From assembly GCA_037953625.1 (NCBI GenBank), contig CM075654.1, positions 50,351,001-50,415,000 of the forward strand: DNA of 64,000 bases, given 5' to 3'. Origin of the DNA: Crotalaria pallida. Taxonomy: Eukaryota; Streptophyta; Magnoliopsida; Fabales; Fabaceae. Below the pieces are notes generated by a model. It was not told the DNA's origin and did not search any database. It saw only the letters and a list, made by a program, of their open reading frames with translations. How positions within the stretch are numbered: position 1 is the first letter of the stretch; each line of letters opens with the position of its first letter. Shown here piece after piece: positions 1-12,494 of this stretch. A program made the translations under genes and the position numbers.

Positions 1-322
1 AACTCTCATTTGTTGAATTCTCTAATGTATAAAAATTATCAAGGAAGTAGGGAACTTAAAAACAGATACAAAAATTGCTTCCTCACCCGATGTTTCAATT
101 GAATTTGAAGAGATGCAATCAAAAATAAAACAAGAGAAAAGCCCATTATCATTTTAGAGAGTAGAGAACAAAGGTGTACATGATTCTGATTCCTATCTCA
201 TTGAAATGGAATGAAAAGTAAATGATGCTCTAAACAGGTATCTAGAAGACCAATGAACTCAGAACTATCTTACTAGAAAATAAAATGGAAGCTACAAAAA
301 AAACATGAACATAATCATTTAC

Positions 323-661
323 TAGTTGTAATCGTGTTCCTACACTGTCTAGGATGCTTGCATCATCTGAAGGCACAGGCTGTTCACTCTTAGGTTTGGC
401 ATGGCGAGTTGAATTTTCAGAACCAGTTAGATTCTCACAATATAGAGGAAGTGGAGTAACAAAGGAACTACTTCCTGAAAAGGTCAATATTGGCAAATAT
501 TGTCAGTTAAGTGTAAGGTACAATTCATAAGAGTAAACTCCAGACTATCTAAGACTCTATTTTATGTGTTTCCTTAAGAACAGTTCACAATGGATAAAAC
601 ATATTTAACAACATTTACCTGAGCATAGTCCCAAAAGTCTGCGCCTTCTCAAGCTCACCAT
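323..661 (-). CDS. 5' end of a protein-coding gene leaving the window to the left; possibly AP2/ERF-like (At4g13040/APD1-like)
   Basis: Reading leftwards, an ATG at 661-659 (context ACAATGG) opens a 43-base exon (619-661). It ends at a good donor (CTCAG|GTAAAT). A second exon starts at 474 after TTTTCAG and continues in phase to about 323 (donor GTAAAT; a donor near 343 is also possible). The joined N-terminus begins MVSLRRRRLLGLC and continues with Ser/Thr/Pro-rich sequence (SSSFVTPLPLYCEN, then KPKSEQPVPSDD). The basic Arg run followed by LLGLC recalls, from memory, the N-terminus of the plant AP2-like protein At4g13040, whose AP2 domain lies near the C-terminus and would be outside this window. 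That identity is tentative. Both exons share a frame and fit GT-AG rules, so a real gene is well supported. Its 5' leader probably lies near 1746-1900. Confidence 0.5.
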
Positions 662-2160
662 TGTTAGTTTCAGTCTTCTTACCAAATCATCAGAGAACAA
701 TGATTAACTTTGTATTATACCAACTTTTATTTTCCTCAAAATAGGATGCAGAGTAGTTATAGCACAAATAGAACAGTTTAAGGCAGAATAGAACTATAAG
801 TTAGACCTATAAAGGAAGATAAAATGGTTTCTATATCAGTTCAATTTTGTAAAACTGAATCATGACTTGAATATCAATTTAGTACTACAAGAAGAAAATG
901 ATTTACATCAAATGAGTAATGGCAAAAGGAATCATAAAAGGATCTACTTATAGTATAAAAGATAAAGATAAAAGATAAAACGAAAACATTGGTCTTTTCC
1001 TAGATATAGTAGCAGAAATAAGTGGCTAATCATCAGCAGTTATCAATAAATAAGGAAAACACTAATTAAACATTGAGAACTAGATCCTGCTTTGACTTAA
1101 ATTAAACAAATAGATTATGATCTTCATTCTTAAACCACCTTGGCCCCAAAACCTTTGATCATGATACAATTTCAAAGACAGATATCCAGAACCAACCTTT
1201 GTAATCAATCGTTCAAATCAGCAAACCATTTAGATCATAGGACAAAGCATCATCAACCCCTTGAAAGTTGAAATAAACCCTTTTCTAAATTGGGGAAAAA
1301 CAGTTTTTTTACCAACAAAAAAAAAGTTGATATCATAATATGCATAAGGAAACACCCCACAGATAAGAACAATAAATGGAATCAAAATTTATAGACAAAA
1401 ATCACCCAAATAAGCCAAGTCTTTTCCCTTTGGGTTGAAGTCAACCCCCATCAACCTACCACCTTTCTTAGAAGGAGATGGTAAAAAGAAAAAAAAAAAA
1501 AAAAACAAGACTAACCCATTTGACCACATACCAACACAAACCCAACACACACACATTCACAACAAAATTCCAAGACACACAAACACACCCAACAAATCCA
1601 AGAATAATAAAAGACCAAGTCTTTAAGTCAACACAAAAATGCCCATCAACCGCAAAACAAGGACCCTTTCGAAAGCCATAACAGAAGAGACAAAAGCCAT
1701 TAAGGAAGAGGAGTAAGAAGACATTGTTGTTGCTAATAATGATACCTGAAACTGAAAAGGGTTCAGAGATAAGGTGGCAGCTGAGAAGAGAAAAAAAAAA
1801 GAAGAGAGAGAATCTGTGAGTGGGGTGGTGAGAAATCTGAGGCAAAAGGGTAGAATGGAAATATGAAAAATATTTTTTGGGGAAGACAAGGTGGTGAGTG
1901 TGGTATTATGAGATATTGTTGGGTGTGTTGTGGCTCATGCATCTACCACCTTTTGTTTTTTCTTTTTTTTTTTTTTATAGTTTTCTTTTGTTTTTTTCCT
2001 TGTTACTCTCCTCGTGTGATTTTATAGAAGAGAAGAAGGGTGGTGGTGGGGAACTAGGGATGGTACTACTATCTAGTATCTATGAGGGTTGAGGAGAGAG
2101 AAAGCGTTGTTCTAGAGAGAGAGAAAGGGTTGAAAAAGAGATAGGGAACGTAGGTGCTTG
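662..2160 (-). promoter_or_regulatory. Probable 5'-UTR intron, leader exon and promoter of the minus-strand gene
   Basis: No coding sequence is convincing here. On the minus strand the pyrimidine-rich stretch around 1746-1900 (CTCTCTTC runs) ends at TTTCAG|GTATCA (exon end at 1746), a good splice donor. A 5'-UTR intron of about 1 kb would then end shortly before the ATG at 661. CT-rich leaders with a long first intron are common in plants. The purine-rich plus-strand sequence at 2040-2160 (GAGAGA runs) reads as a CT-rich promoter or leader on the minus strand. Transcript start and acceptor positions are inferred. Confidence 0.35.
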
Positions 2161-2571
2161 GTGAGCACTTTTAGTTTTTGGGGTTTAATGCCAATGCTGC
2201 CCTTTAAAGGGCCAGCAGATATCACTGGGGTTAGGTATACTTGAGATGGTGTGGGTTTACCATATTGCCCCCGGTGCGAGAGCAGCTTGTGCTATCGTAT
2301 GTTGCACAGAGGTTGGTGTTTTGTGTTTCCTCAATCCATCATCCCGCATTCCCAAGTATGAGGGGCTTTTTAGGTTCGGTTTGAATCCGACTTGTGATAA
2401 AAAGTTATATTCTCTTCGTTCTTCTTATGTTTCACGTTTATTAAAAAAATTGATTAATTTAATTAATTATAAAAAATAGTGTATCTTTTGATATAAAGTT
2501 AGAAGTTAGCTCTTAATCCATTCATATGATGACATTTGGAAATGTTTTTTTAATGTTTTTTCTTTTCTGTC
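2161..2571. other. Intergenic, no feature seen
   Basis: Mixed-composition DNA followed by AT-rich sequence. The only longer open frame (2246-2479) shows no recognisable domain, and nothing else here supports a gene or repeat. Confidence 0.5.
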
Positions 2572-2747
2572 AAAGTATCAATAGATTCGTGTTCGAATCC
2601 TGCCTTGTGCATGCAGCAGCGTTAAATCTCGGGGCCAGTTGTCCCACCCATTAGAGGTGCCTACAAGCCAGCAAGAAGATTAGTCACTGCGGTCGGCGGT
2701 GGACACTCCGGTCATGGACCAAAAAAAAAAAAAGTATCAATAGATTC
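2572..2747 (+). mobile_element. 5'-truncated tRNA-derived SINE with target-site duplication
   Basis: The body (2589-2733) starts at a polymerase III B-box-like sequence (GTTCGAATCC at 2591-2600) and ends in 13 A residues (2721-2733). It is flanked by a perfect direct repeat, AAAGTATCAATAGATTC, at 2572-2588 and 2731-2747. Poly(A) plus a 16-17-bp duplication is the signature of target-primed insertion by LINE machinery. The A box is missing, so this copy is 5'-truncated. Confidence 0.75.
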
Positions 2748-4069
2748 AAATATGTAACAGAGGCAGAGAAACACAAGACCAATCCACTGAGTTGCACAAC
2801 ATGCATGAAGTAGTGCAATTAGGGCCGCCCCTGGATGTGCAAGAGGTGCAAACTCTCAAGGCCCATTGAAAAAGGGGCGAAAAAGAAATTACCACTAATT
2901 TTAACCTCATGTTTTTATGGATAGTAATAGTTGGAAAAAAAAATTCATCTCAGATCCAGGATCAGCAAAAATGCTCAAAAGGATCGAATCGGCCAGAATA
3001 AGCACGAAAAATAACGGGCTTAGCCAACAATTTTGAAGCATGAATCATACTCGTGGTTTTTCAAAACGACTTGCAAAAGCACGAAACACATCCGACACAA
3101 CACGTGAATTCGATTTATTTAATTTATTTATATTTTTAATTTACTAAAGTTTTTGTGCTAAAAGTGGAAGGAAAAAAACGGTCCACTAATCCATTGCATT
3201 GTACAAAGTTTATTTATCCATGTACTATTACATATACCATTGGTGATGTCATTCGATACATATAACTAGTGTTACCACCAATTATCAGATATTATCAGGC
3301 ACACTCACACGCATGCGCGCAGGCGGACACACATATATACTTTTCTAAATGGTTGTCGGGCCGACACGCAAAAGCACGAAACACACATGGTGCGGGCCTA
3401 AAGAACATTTTTATAGCACGATTTCAAGCCGTAACGGCACGACACGATCAAACCCGAACCGGGTGGGCACGAGCACGACCGGGTAGTACAAATTATTACA
3501 TCTACTTAGATCCTTACAATTTGTATGAATTCTCATTTTTGTTCAAATTTCAGTATAAAAAAATCACATAATTATATTTATTTTAAATTAGAGAGGTCAT
3601 TTTTATTTCGTAGCCCTGATTTTTATTTTTTTGAGGACCCACAAAATGTCAAGATCAAGTTGTATCCGAATTCAAACTCAAAAGTGTACTTTGATTGAGA
3701 AATTATTAGTTGGTTCAAGACTATCACGTCATGATACACGTCAATAATAATTTTACATTTAGCAAAATAAAATTAAAAAAATTAATTAAATAAGATAAAT
3801 GGGTAATTATTATTAATATGTGTCAGATTATTATCGACTTACATCATGAATAATGTGGTGATATAAAACCAACTTATAATTTATCACTTTGATTGTCGCA
3901 CTTTGTTCCGTCCCACCTTGATTCATCCAATTTCATTTGCTCTTTTTAACTTCTCTTACACATCCTCCAATAAGTTTCCTTTAAAAAAATGATGTAATTG
4001 ATTGATAAAGTAAAAAAAACTTTACCCTAAAAATGTAAAAGTAAGTTTTTATCATAATTTTCATTATTA
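2748..4069. other. Intergenic with a dispersed GC-rich repeat relic
   Basis: No gene is supported. At 2990-3490 there are repeated GCACGA/GGGCC/CACGAAACAC words, including a GC-rich patch at 3420-3485, in otherwise AT-rich DNA. Similar vocabulary (CGGGTTCGGGCC, CGTGTCGGGC) recurs at 58385-58900, so both may be relics of one nonautonomous DNA transposon family. No terminal repeats were found. From 3500 to 4069 the sequence is AT-rich and featureless. Confidence 0.35.
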
Positions 4070-4382
4070 CTCCTTTTATTATTGTCCTTGTTTATAAATT
4101 ACATTTTATGAAGTTTTTTTCTTAAATATAAATCATTTTATAGTATATAAGCAACATTAAATAACTTATGTTAAACATATTCATATTATTTCTATCCTAT
4201 ATTTAATTAATTTCTCTGTATTCTAATATTTTTTTTATTTTCTTATGATAATAACTACATTAATATAGGGGTATTTCTGATAATTTGACATATTTTTGAT
4301 AATTTTGATAATACCTCTAACTATTTTTTTCAATATACGTGAATTAGTTAAAAATATCTTATAAATAAACACGAATGGAGTA
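4068..4382. mobile_element. Degenerate Stowaway-like MITE
   Basis: The left end CTCCTTTTATTATTGTCCTTG (4070 on) and the right end CACGAATGGAG (to 4380) are imperfect inverted repeats, continuing inward as TTTATAA/TTATAAA. TA dinucleotides flank both sides (4068-4069, 4381-4382), as expected for Stowaway elements. The 311-bp interior is AT-rich and noncoding. Confidence 0.5.
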
Positions 4383-6118
4383 GAATTTGTCTTTCATCTT
4401 TTGATGTCTTTCTCTTTCCATTTTATCATTAATACCAATCAATAACTTTGTATAGAAAAATGATAATTTTAAACCCTTGTTTAGATGTAGAGAGGAAAGA
4501 TATAGAAAAAACAAGGGAAACATAAGTGATTAACGGTATAATGTGACAAAAAAAATAGAAAAATAAGATGTAAATAATAATATAAGAGAAAAAGTTATAA
4601 AAATATAATAGTAGTTATATATATGTTATAGATATATGAGTTACACATATACTATTGTAAAATTACTTAAATTTTAGATTTCCCATTAAGTAAAACCATT
4701 GTGGATCTAGCCAATTTTGTGTTTGTACAACAAGTTGAAGGATAATTGTGAGATTTCTCACCACAGAAGAGTTGAATTGAATAAATTGGGACATAATAGT
4801 CATTGTAGAGATTGGAGAGGGCAAGACAAGGGGTTAGGGAAAATTATTAATAGTCTGAGTTGGTTGGTAGCAAACGGAGGGCACCGACGAAACGGTGATT
4901 GGATGGGTGGCCTGCCATATAATTAAGCATTGTGGAGATAATGTCCCGCCAACCCCAACTCTGTTTAAGCGTAATGACGTTTTTAAATCGTTCAAATCAT
5001 CCACTTCAAATTTTGTTTTTATAAAATGGCAACGATTACTATGGATGATAGTAACTCTTTAAGCAATTAAAAAAAATACCATTAAAATTATTATACTTTT
5101 TTAAATTGATAAATATTACTATATGAATATTTTTTGAAAAATTATTTTTACCGATTTCTTAAAAAAATACTCCAGCAACACTTTTTGTTTTTAATAATAT
5201 ATATATAGACATCACCAAGTTAACCACTTCATTTTGATAATAAAAAAGTTTTATATCATGAGAATATCATTTATAATTTATATTTTATGATTATTAACTT
5301 TTAAGTAAAAAAAGCCAAATAATTTATATTAGCGAATATTCCTTTCGTCTTTTATTATAAGGTACTATTTTGGTAGATTTCTTATTATCTCTTCTTATAA
5401 ATTGTTTTAGAATATTTATGTAAGATTAAAAAGTCTATTTTAAATATATCTCTCATAATTTTACAGAGGTGATAAGGTAATAGTTACACTAGAAGAAGGA
5501 ATAAATAAATATGCAAAATTATAAATAGAGGTAACTTTAAAATGACAACATATTTTTTTGATATATTTTAAAGTAATAATTATTTTTTTAATTTACGTGT
5601 ATTAGATAAAAATAATTTATCACAAGAGAAAGTGCGTACGTGTTAGCATAATAGAAACTTATATTGACTTTGTTCCTAGACAAAAAAGAATTGAGATAAC
5701 GGAAGGAGCCGAGACCCACAACATAAACATGGTAGGGTTGCCTTACTTTTTTTGAAATAAATGAACGAAGACAAAATACCAAATAGAGATAAAAGACTAA
5801 ATATTCCTAAAATAACAAAAAAAATAGTTTATTTATACTAATTCGTTGTTATAAATATTTCAAATTTTTGAATTTCGTTTTTATATATTTAGTTTTGGCC
5901 TCTATTTTTATAAATTGCTATGATTAAAGTTTCTTATGTTGAAATGGTCTAAAAATGTCATTCATGCATGGCTAATTATTGTTATCTCAACATTAGGTCA
6001 TTATTAGTTAAACATAATATGAGATACTTAAATCAAAATGACTTATAAAAGTAAAGATCAAAATCAAGTAAAAAAATACATAAGGATGAAATTCCAAATC
6101 TTCAATATTTATAAAAAA
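4383..6118. other. AT-rich intergenic DNA
   Basis: Very AT-rich DNA with no convincing coding frame. A somewhat GC-richer stretch lies at 4720-4960. Nothing further can be assigned. Confidence 0.5.
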
Positions 6119-6348
6119 GAATTTAGTAATTTCTTTTTATATCCAGAATCTAGGACCCATCTGGTAACATTGGACCTGACGAGCCTTGCCAAACTAAGGG
6201 TGAGTATCTACCCAGTCACTTGAGCGTTTCCCTCATAAATCGAAACATGTTCAGCTTAGCCAGGGATCGAACACGAAACCTTAAGTTCCTTTATGCTCAC
6301 CCTTTATCAATTAGGCTATGCTTAGTGGACAAAATGAATTTAGTAATT
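6119..6348 (-). mobile_element. Full-length tRNA-derived SINE
   Basis: The body is 6132-6335. Read on the minus strand it carries an A-box-like AGCCTAATTGATAAAGG close to the 5' end, then a B-box GTGTTCGATCCC, then about 130 bp of tRNA-unrelated sequence ending in an A-rich tail. A perfect 13-bp duplication GAATTTAGTAATT flanks it at 6119-6131 and 6336-6348. Length (about 204 bp), order of internal promoter boxes and duplication together make the call firm. Confidence 0.8.
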
Positions 6349-6925
6349 AAGTCAATAAAATTTTTTAATTATTTTATAAGCAAATAAATATTTTATTGAT
6401 AAGAAATACTGAGTGTATTCACAGTAAAATATCATGAAGACCTACAAAGTCGACACATATATTGTACTGGATGTCTGGATTTATGTACCAATGGGCAAAT
6501 GGAAACTTACTATGATCCTATTTCCGTGGCAGCTAACACGTGGGAACAGAGGGTGATTATTCAAACACAGGGATTAAGGGGGAGGGTGGTAATCCACACA
6601 TTTAAGTGGACCGTAATTTGAAAGGATTGACTAGTACAATTATACATATACATAATACATAATATATTAAAGGACAAATGTTTACAGTTGACCATATTAA
6701 TATTTAAAAAAAAAATGACTATATTAAAAACATTTTAAAAATCCGTACATACTATGAAATTAAAATACAAACAGTTTTTATTAGAAATTATGCCAACTTT
6801 TGTTGTAAAATATAATTATTATTTATTTATCTTATTTTATTTCAAAAGCATTTATTAAATTTAATATTGTATTTTAAAAGGTTCTGTACTTTGATATATA
6901 TACATGTGTACAACAGTTTTGTTTA

Positions 6926-6926
<1 letters not shown>
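6349..6926. other. AT-rich intergenic DNA
   Basis: No gene, RNA or repeat boundary recognised in this AT-rich interval. Confidence 0.5.

Positions 6927-6981
<55 letters not shown>
6927..6981. repeat. (TA)n microsatellite, about 27 units
   Basis: Uninterrupted TA dinucleotides. Confidence 0.95.
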
Positions 6982-6985
<4 letters not shown>

Positions 6986-8356
6986 TATGTTTTCAATTCA
7001 AGAAGTTTGAGTTTAAACTTAAAGTCAGTTTAAAAAGGTTACTTTGCACCCTTGAAAATTTGAATTCAACCGATACAAAGTTTCACTTTTCCTATTATAT
7101 AACAACTACTCCTGCATGACCAAAAAAGAGAACAATAAGAAAAGAGAACAAATCCTCATAGCGGAATTCAATTCTTCTTTTGTGCACATTGAAACTTTTC
7201 TAAAGAGTTCATTGTTTGTTCAATTTCAAGTTCTAAATATTCATCTTCTATTCTGGGTTATATCATTACATAATATATTGCTACTTCTTGATATTTATAT
7301 CAGAAAGATCTGCTGAATCTTGAGGAATCGTCGCGGTGCGTTAACAGATTCTTAAGGACAGTGTCTTCGACATGCCTCAGATTATATTGTTATTTTTGTG
7401 TATTTTTTGGTGTATCTTTCTCCTAATTTCCTAACAACTTTTATCCACAAAAAAGTTACAACTTCTAATTTTTTAATATATTTATATACATTATTTTATA
7501 ATAAGATTTTTGAAATTTTAAATAAAAAATGGAAAATGTTAAATATAGTGAAGAATAATCGGGAAGTATATGGTTTTATGTTAAAAAAAGGGGCAAATTG
7601 CATTCACCATTTATGGCGTTTGACAAAATGACACAAATAGCTTCTTTCATTTTAGAAATGACACTCCCCTGATTTGCATTCAGCATTATACTTGCACTCT
7701 CTTCATGTAATAGATCATTAATTTATTAACGGAAATGCTTTGCTTAGGATAAAAAATGACATCTATGCTCTCAAGCAATGTCTTTGTCACGAATACAAGT
7801 TTCAAGTGTACTTAACGCATTTTTTCGCAACAATAATATGGTAAAATTAAATTATTTTTTTAAAAAAAAAATTAAGAGAAAAGTGTTTCTCCTGATATAA
7901 GGAGAGAGTTTATCTTCTCAAACAAACCAAATTGTGTCAGTTGTCCTTTTTCCTTTTAGATAAAAATAGTCCAGCCCTTTTGTATTCCATGCAAACAATA
8001 TAATGTAAGATCACAATAGTAAGGGAATAAGGGATGATTCTACCCGCAACAACACACAATGTCACCGTCGTGAACAGCCCGTCGCCTCCGGCGAGCAACC
8101 AAAGCAAAACAAAACAAGAGAAGTTATTCTTTAAAAGCACAACTATAACATGTAAGAACTCTTGCAATTTGTATTCTTAACCCAAAATTTCAATTTCGAG
8201 TAGTCATAAGAGATCTAATGTAGAAGCTTAGACCTAATAAAAACATATACCTATACAAAAAATAGCAAAATCTTTGACCCAACTGTGTGGTTGTCGTTGT
8301 CAAACGAAGAGGAATGAGAAGCAAATTTGATGCCAAATGCAGCGGAGGAGGAGTGA
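6982..8356. other. Intergenic left flank of the nested retrotransposon block
   Basis: AT-rich with no supported gene. The last bases (8352-8356, AGTGA) are the left copy of the target-site duplication of element O. The right copy is at 45156-45160, so 8356 and 45161 were adjacent before the nest formed. Confidence 0.5.
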
Positions 8357-8948
8357 TGTAACATCCCGAATTTTTATTCCAAGCTTAGTTTGGTTAAATT
8401 TGAGTTAGAACTAGGGATAATCAGAAGAGTAAGTTGAGATTCAGTGGAGTATTCATGGCCAAAATGTATGTAGGAGTTGAGAAGTATGTTATAGAGTTAG
8501 AAACCATCAGTACATAAAAATCTGTTGATGTAATCGATTACCATGGAGTGATAATCGATTACAATCATTCTGTGAAGTAGTTAAGCCTTAACAAAGAATA
8601 AGAGGGTTTAAGAGTAGTGGATCGGATCTCGGTCCGACCTATTCCATCTTAGCCGACCAACGAGCGGCGTTCAGGGTCATAAGCCGACCTCGTTTCGCCT
8701 CACACCCCTTGTCAGTAATCAGTCGACCACAACAAGTCGCTTTGTGTCAGTCGATCATAAGCAGTAACCAGTCTTCTCGGGTTTAAAGGACTTTGGACCA
8801 ACCTCGCATCGACGCCGAGTCTTCTCGGCCTCCACCTGCCTAGTATCCCGTTAGAGAGGCTACACTGACCTCGCACTGACGCTAAGGCATATCGGCCTCT
8901 ACGCGCCGAGCATTTCGCTTTACCTGTCTCATTTCGAGTAGGTGTCTC
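8357..8948. mobile_element. Left segment of element O
   Basis: Noncoding LTR-like sequence. It contains two copies of the ATCGATTAC motif (about 8530-8565) and an unusually GC-rich tail (8610-8948, repeated CGACC/CCGAC words). It stops where the 5' LTR of element A begins. Confidence 0.55.
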
Positions 8949-10416
8949 TATTAGATCTAGTGTGCATGTGCATGTGGAGATTGTGAGATCTATTATACAA
9001 GTGCATGGTTTTGATAATGACAAATGTTTTGAACAAGCTCAAGTCATGGAGAAGCTCACCTACGAACAACAAACAACAATGATGAAGAGAGAGAAAGCTC
9101 ATTAAGATTTAATATGTGTATTGTTTGTAATATCTTTACTTTGAGTCTTAGAGTTTGATGAGTTTTGGGTAGAGTTATTAGAGGGTAGTGAATCTCTATC
9201 AAGTGCATGATCATATTATAATTTGAGTATTTCACTTAACCTAAAATCAATAGGTAGCTTGAAGGTTTTTAAGAAAAGGTTTAGTTTTGAGAAAACAAGT
9301 TTTTAATCAACTTTTACAGCCAATAATCGATTGAGAGGAAGGGATAATTGATTATCAGGAGTTTGATCAGGTCTTAATCGATTATCTTGTTTGAATAATC
9401 GATTACCAGCTTTTAAAAAAGGGTTAATCGATTATCTGAAAGGCTTAATTGATTATCACGTATAGAACAGCTTTTTAAAACAGTTTTTCACTTCTCAAAA
9501 TCAGTTTTTAAGTTTCCTAACTTTTGGGTATTCTATATAAACCTTTTTCTATTCATTGTGAACAACAACAACTTGATTTTCATATCATTTCTAGAAAGAT
9601 CAAAGTCACACTATTCTCTCAACTTTCTCTCTCACTTTCTCAAAGATCAAAGTTCTTAGTTTTCATATTCTTTGATCAAGAAACTTTTGAATCTCAAGTG
9701 TAATTGTTCATATTTCTTGAGTTAGATTCAAATAGGTTATTGTGTTTTGAATTGAGTTGTAATCATTGCAAGAGGCAAACTATCTACAACAAAGAAGAAG
9801 TCTTGGTGGTTGTTCATCAAGCAAACTAAGAAGATTTGGAAGTCTTGTTGTGAGGAATCAACAAGCAAGTGGAAACCTTGTTGTGGGGTTATAACAAGCA
9901 AGGGAAGAAGGTTAGATTAGAAGTTCAATAGGATTGCAAGACAAGAGTGAGGTATCTCTTGGAGGCTATCAAGAAGAGAGTCTTGAGAGGCATTTGCTTG
10001 TAATTGAGAATTCTAATTCCTTATTGAAGAAACTCTCTCTATTGTGATAGAGGGCACTGGATGTAGCTCTCGGTGGTTGAGAGTGAACCAGTATAAGTCT
10101 TTGAGCAAGCTTATATTATCTTCCCTTAACTCTCTAATATTTGTTATTTCATATTGTTCTTGATTGAAAACCTAGAAAAGATTGATTTTCTAATAATTGA
10201 TTGAATTATGTTTTAATTGTTCAAATTGATTTGGGGAAAACCTTTTTCATAACCTAGGTAATCATTAATAATTTTGGTGTTAATCAATTCCTTGCTATCT
10301 CTAATATTCTATGTTAATTGATTGATTTTCGTTTTCGATTGAAAAGTGATTTTTTCTGTTTCTGCAGTGAATAATCGATTATCCACTTTGCATAATCGAT
10401 TAACTGAAAATTTGTT

Positions 10417-12494
10417 GGAGAGGGTTATGCTAATTGGAAAGTTAGAATGAGAATCTTTATTGAAGCAATAGATGTGAATATTTGGGAAGCTATTGAGAAT
10501 GATCCTCACATTCCCTCAAAACAAGTAGAGGGTGCATCTCAACTCATTCCCAAGGATAAGTGGACCGATGATGATAAAAAGAAAATTCAATATGATTTAA
10601 AAGCTAAAAACATCATCACTTCGGCTCTATCTTATGATGAGTTCTTTAAGGTCTCCCAATGTCAAAATGCCAAGAAAATGTGGGACACCTTACAAGTCAC
10701 ACATGAAGGCACTAGTGAAGTTAGACATGCTAGATTAAATTCTTTGATGCATGAATATGAATTGTTTCGTATGTTGCCTAATGAATCTATATGTGATATG
10801 CAAAAAACATTTTACTCATATTATTAATCATCTCATTGTTCTTGGAAAAACTTTCATGAATTGTGAAGTTATTAATAAGGCAAAACCACTAGATTGGTCC
10901 TGTAAGTTATTTTTTGGTTGCGATTTCGTCCCTTAACTTTTTTTCGTTTCAAATAAGTCCTGAAGTTGTTGCCATGTAACAAATAACTCCTTTCCATTAG
11001 TTTTTTCTATTAAGTGACACGTGTCACTCAACTAATGGTGCCACGTATTAAAAAATGATTTAATGATTTTTTTTTAAATTTTATTATGGTGACACGTGTC
11101 GCTTAATGAAAAAAATTAACAGAAAGGACTTATTTGTTACATGGCAACAACTTCAGGACTTATTTGAAACGAAAAAAAGTTAAGGGACGAAATCGCAACC
11201 AAAAAATAACTTACAGGACCAATCTAGTAGTTTTGCCTATTAATAAAGTTTTAAGATGTCTAAGCAGGGAATGGCAACCTAAGGTTACCGCAATCATAGA
11301 ATCAAAGGACTTTGACACCATGGACTTAGCAACACTTTTCGGAAAGCTTCAAGAACATGAAATGGAGCTTGGGCATTTGCATATGCATGAAGAGTCGGAT
11401 AAGAACAAAGGAAGAAAAGGAATCGCTCTTAAAGCTAAAAGTTCGTATAATAGAGAAGAGAGTTCCGATAGTGAAAATTCCGATTCGGACATTGATGAAG
11501 AGGCTATGAAACTTCTATTAAGAAAGTTTAGCAAGCTTCTAAGGAGAAAAGGAAGGTTCAACAAAGACAAAAAGAAAGAGACAAATTCCCGACACTACAA
11601 GACCAAGACAACTAAAGAAGGAGTAGTTTGCCATGAATGCGGAAAACCCGGTCACATCAAGTATACATGTTCAAAGTATCTCAAAAAGATGGAGAAAGAG
11701 AAGAAACATCCAAAGCACAAAAATGCATACATTGTATGGGATGAAGAATAAAAAAAAGGACATCAAGTAGTTCTTCGGATGATGAAGAAATCGCTACTCT
11801 TAATTTGCTAGTTCAAGTAGATGAAGAAGAAAGTTCAAGTAATGAATCAAATGAACAAAGCGAGGATAGCGATGTAAGTGATACTAAATCCGAAATTTCT
11901 TCTAAATATGAAATTTTATATAATGCTTATGAAGAAATGCATGAACAACTTAAGAAACTAGCTTTGAAAAATTTAGAAAGGAAGAAGCTCATTTTGAAAC
12001 ATCAACAAGAGATTTTAGAACTTCAAAAACAAGTTGATGAGCTTAATATTCAAAATGAAACTCTTGATCTCATATATGCTAGTTCTTCTTGTGATTGTGC
12101 TAGTAGATTGAATGTTGTGGTTGATTGTGAGAATTGCAAGTTGCTTAAAGATGAAAATGCTATTTTGAAAAATAAGCTTGCAAGTTTCACAAGTGGTGAT
12201 ATTAAATTGCGCACATTGTTAAATTTTCAAAGAGAAAATTCAAACAAGTTTGGTTTGGGTTATGCTAATGCTAAGAGTAAGTCTCATAGAAATGTTGTTG
12301 ATTTTTCTAAGATTGATTTTTCAAATACACCAACATGTTTCTATTGTGGCACTCATGGACATACTTCAAATGTGTGTTATATTAAAGTGCATGGTATACC
12401 TAAAGTAAATTTTGTTTGGGTTAAGAAGGGTGGAAATCCCTTAACTAACAAAAATGTATCCAAAACTATTTGGATACCAAAAAGCAAAGCATGA
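10417..12494 (+). pseudogene. Copia gag pseudogene of element A, split by a MITE
   Basis: Gag-like polyprotein, the nucleocapsid/capsid part of a Copia element. Pieces in order: 10417-about 10800, the N-terminal domain lacking its start (WKVRMRIFIEAID, then DLKAKNIITSAL); a frameshift in an A-run near 10802 (MQK to TFTHIINH); a MITE at 10879-11237; 11247-11751 (VLRCLSREWQPKV, TLFGKLQEHEMEL, zinc knuckle CHECGKPGHIKYTC); then a stop and shift, and 11805-12494, an acidic and coiled-coil-rich region. That last part ends with a second knuckle (CFYCGTHGHTSNVC) and SKTIWIPKS. No protease, integrase or reverse transcriptase follows: 12495-13155 is noncoding and carries several GGGGGAG blocks. Gag without pol points to a nonautonomous element or a deletion derivative. 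Confidence 0.8.
10870..11246. mobile_element. 359-bp foldback MITE (Mutator-type) in the gag of element A
   Basis: Element 10879-11237 begins GGCAAAACCACTAGATTGG and ends with its near-perfect complement. The inverted arms run about 150 bp. The 9-bp duplication TATTAATAA (10870-10878 and 11238-11246) is the size made by Mutator-type transposases. Outside the element the gag frame joins precisely if one copy of the duplication is removed, which confirms the boundaries. The interior holds ACACGTGTC-like palindromes near the loop. Confidence 0.85.

Noticed and set aside
1435..1889. Open frames on both strands upstream of the left-edge gene
   Set aside because: Lys/Thr and Phe-rich low-complexity frames, better explained as leader and intron of the minus-strand gene.
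5340..5730. Possible further Stowaway-like MITE (TTCCTTTCGTC... to ...ACGGAAGGAG)
   Set aside because: End similarity is weak and no TA duplication or inward pairing could be followed.
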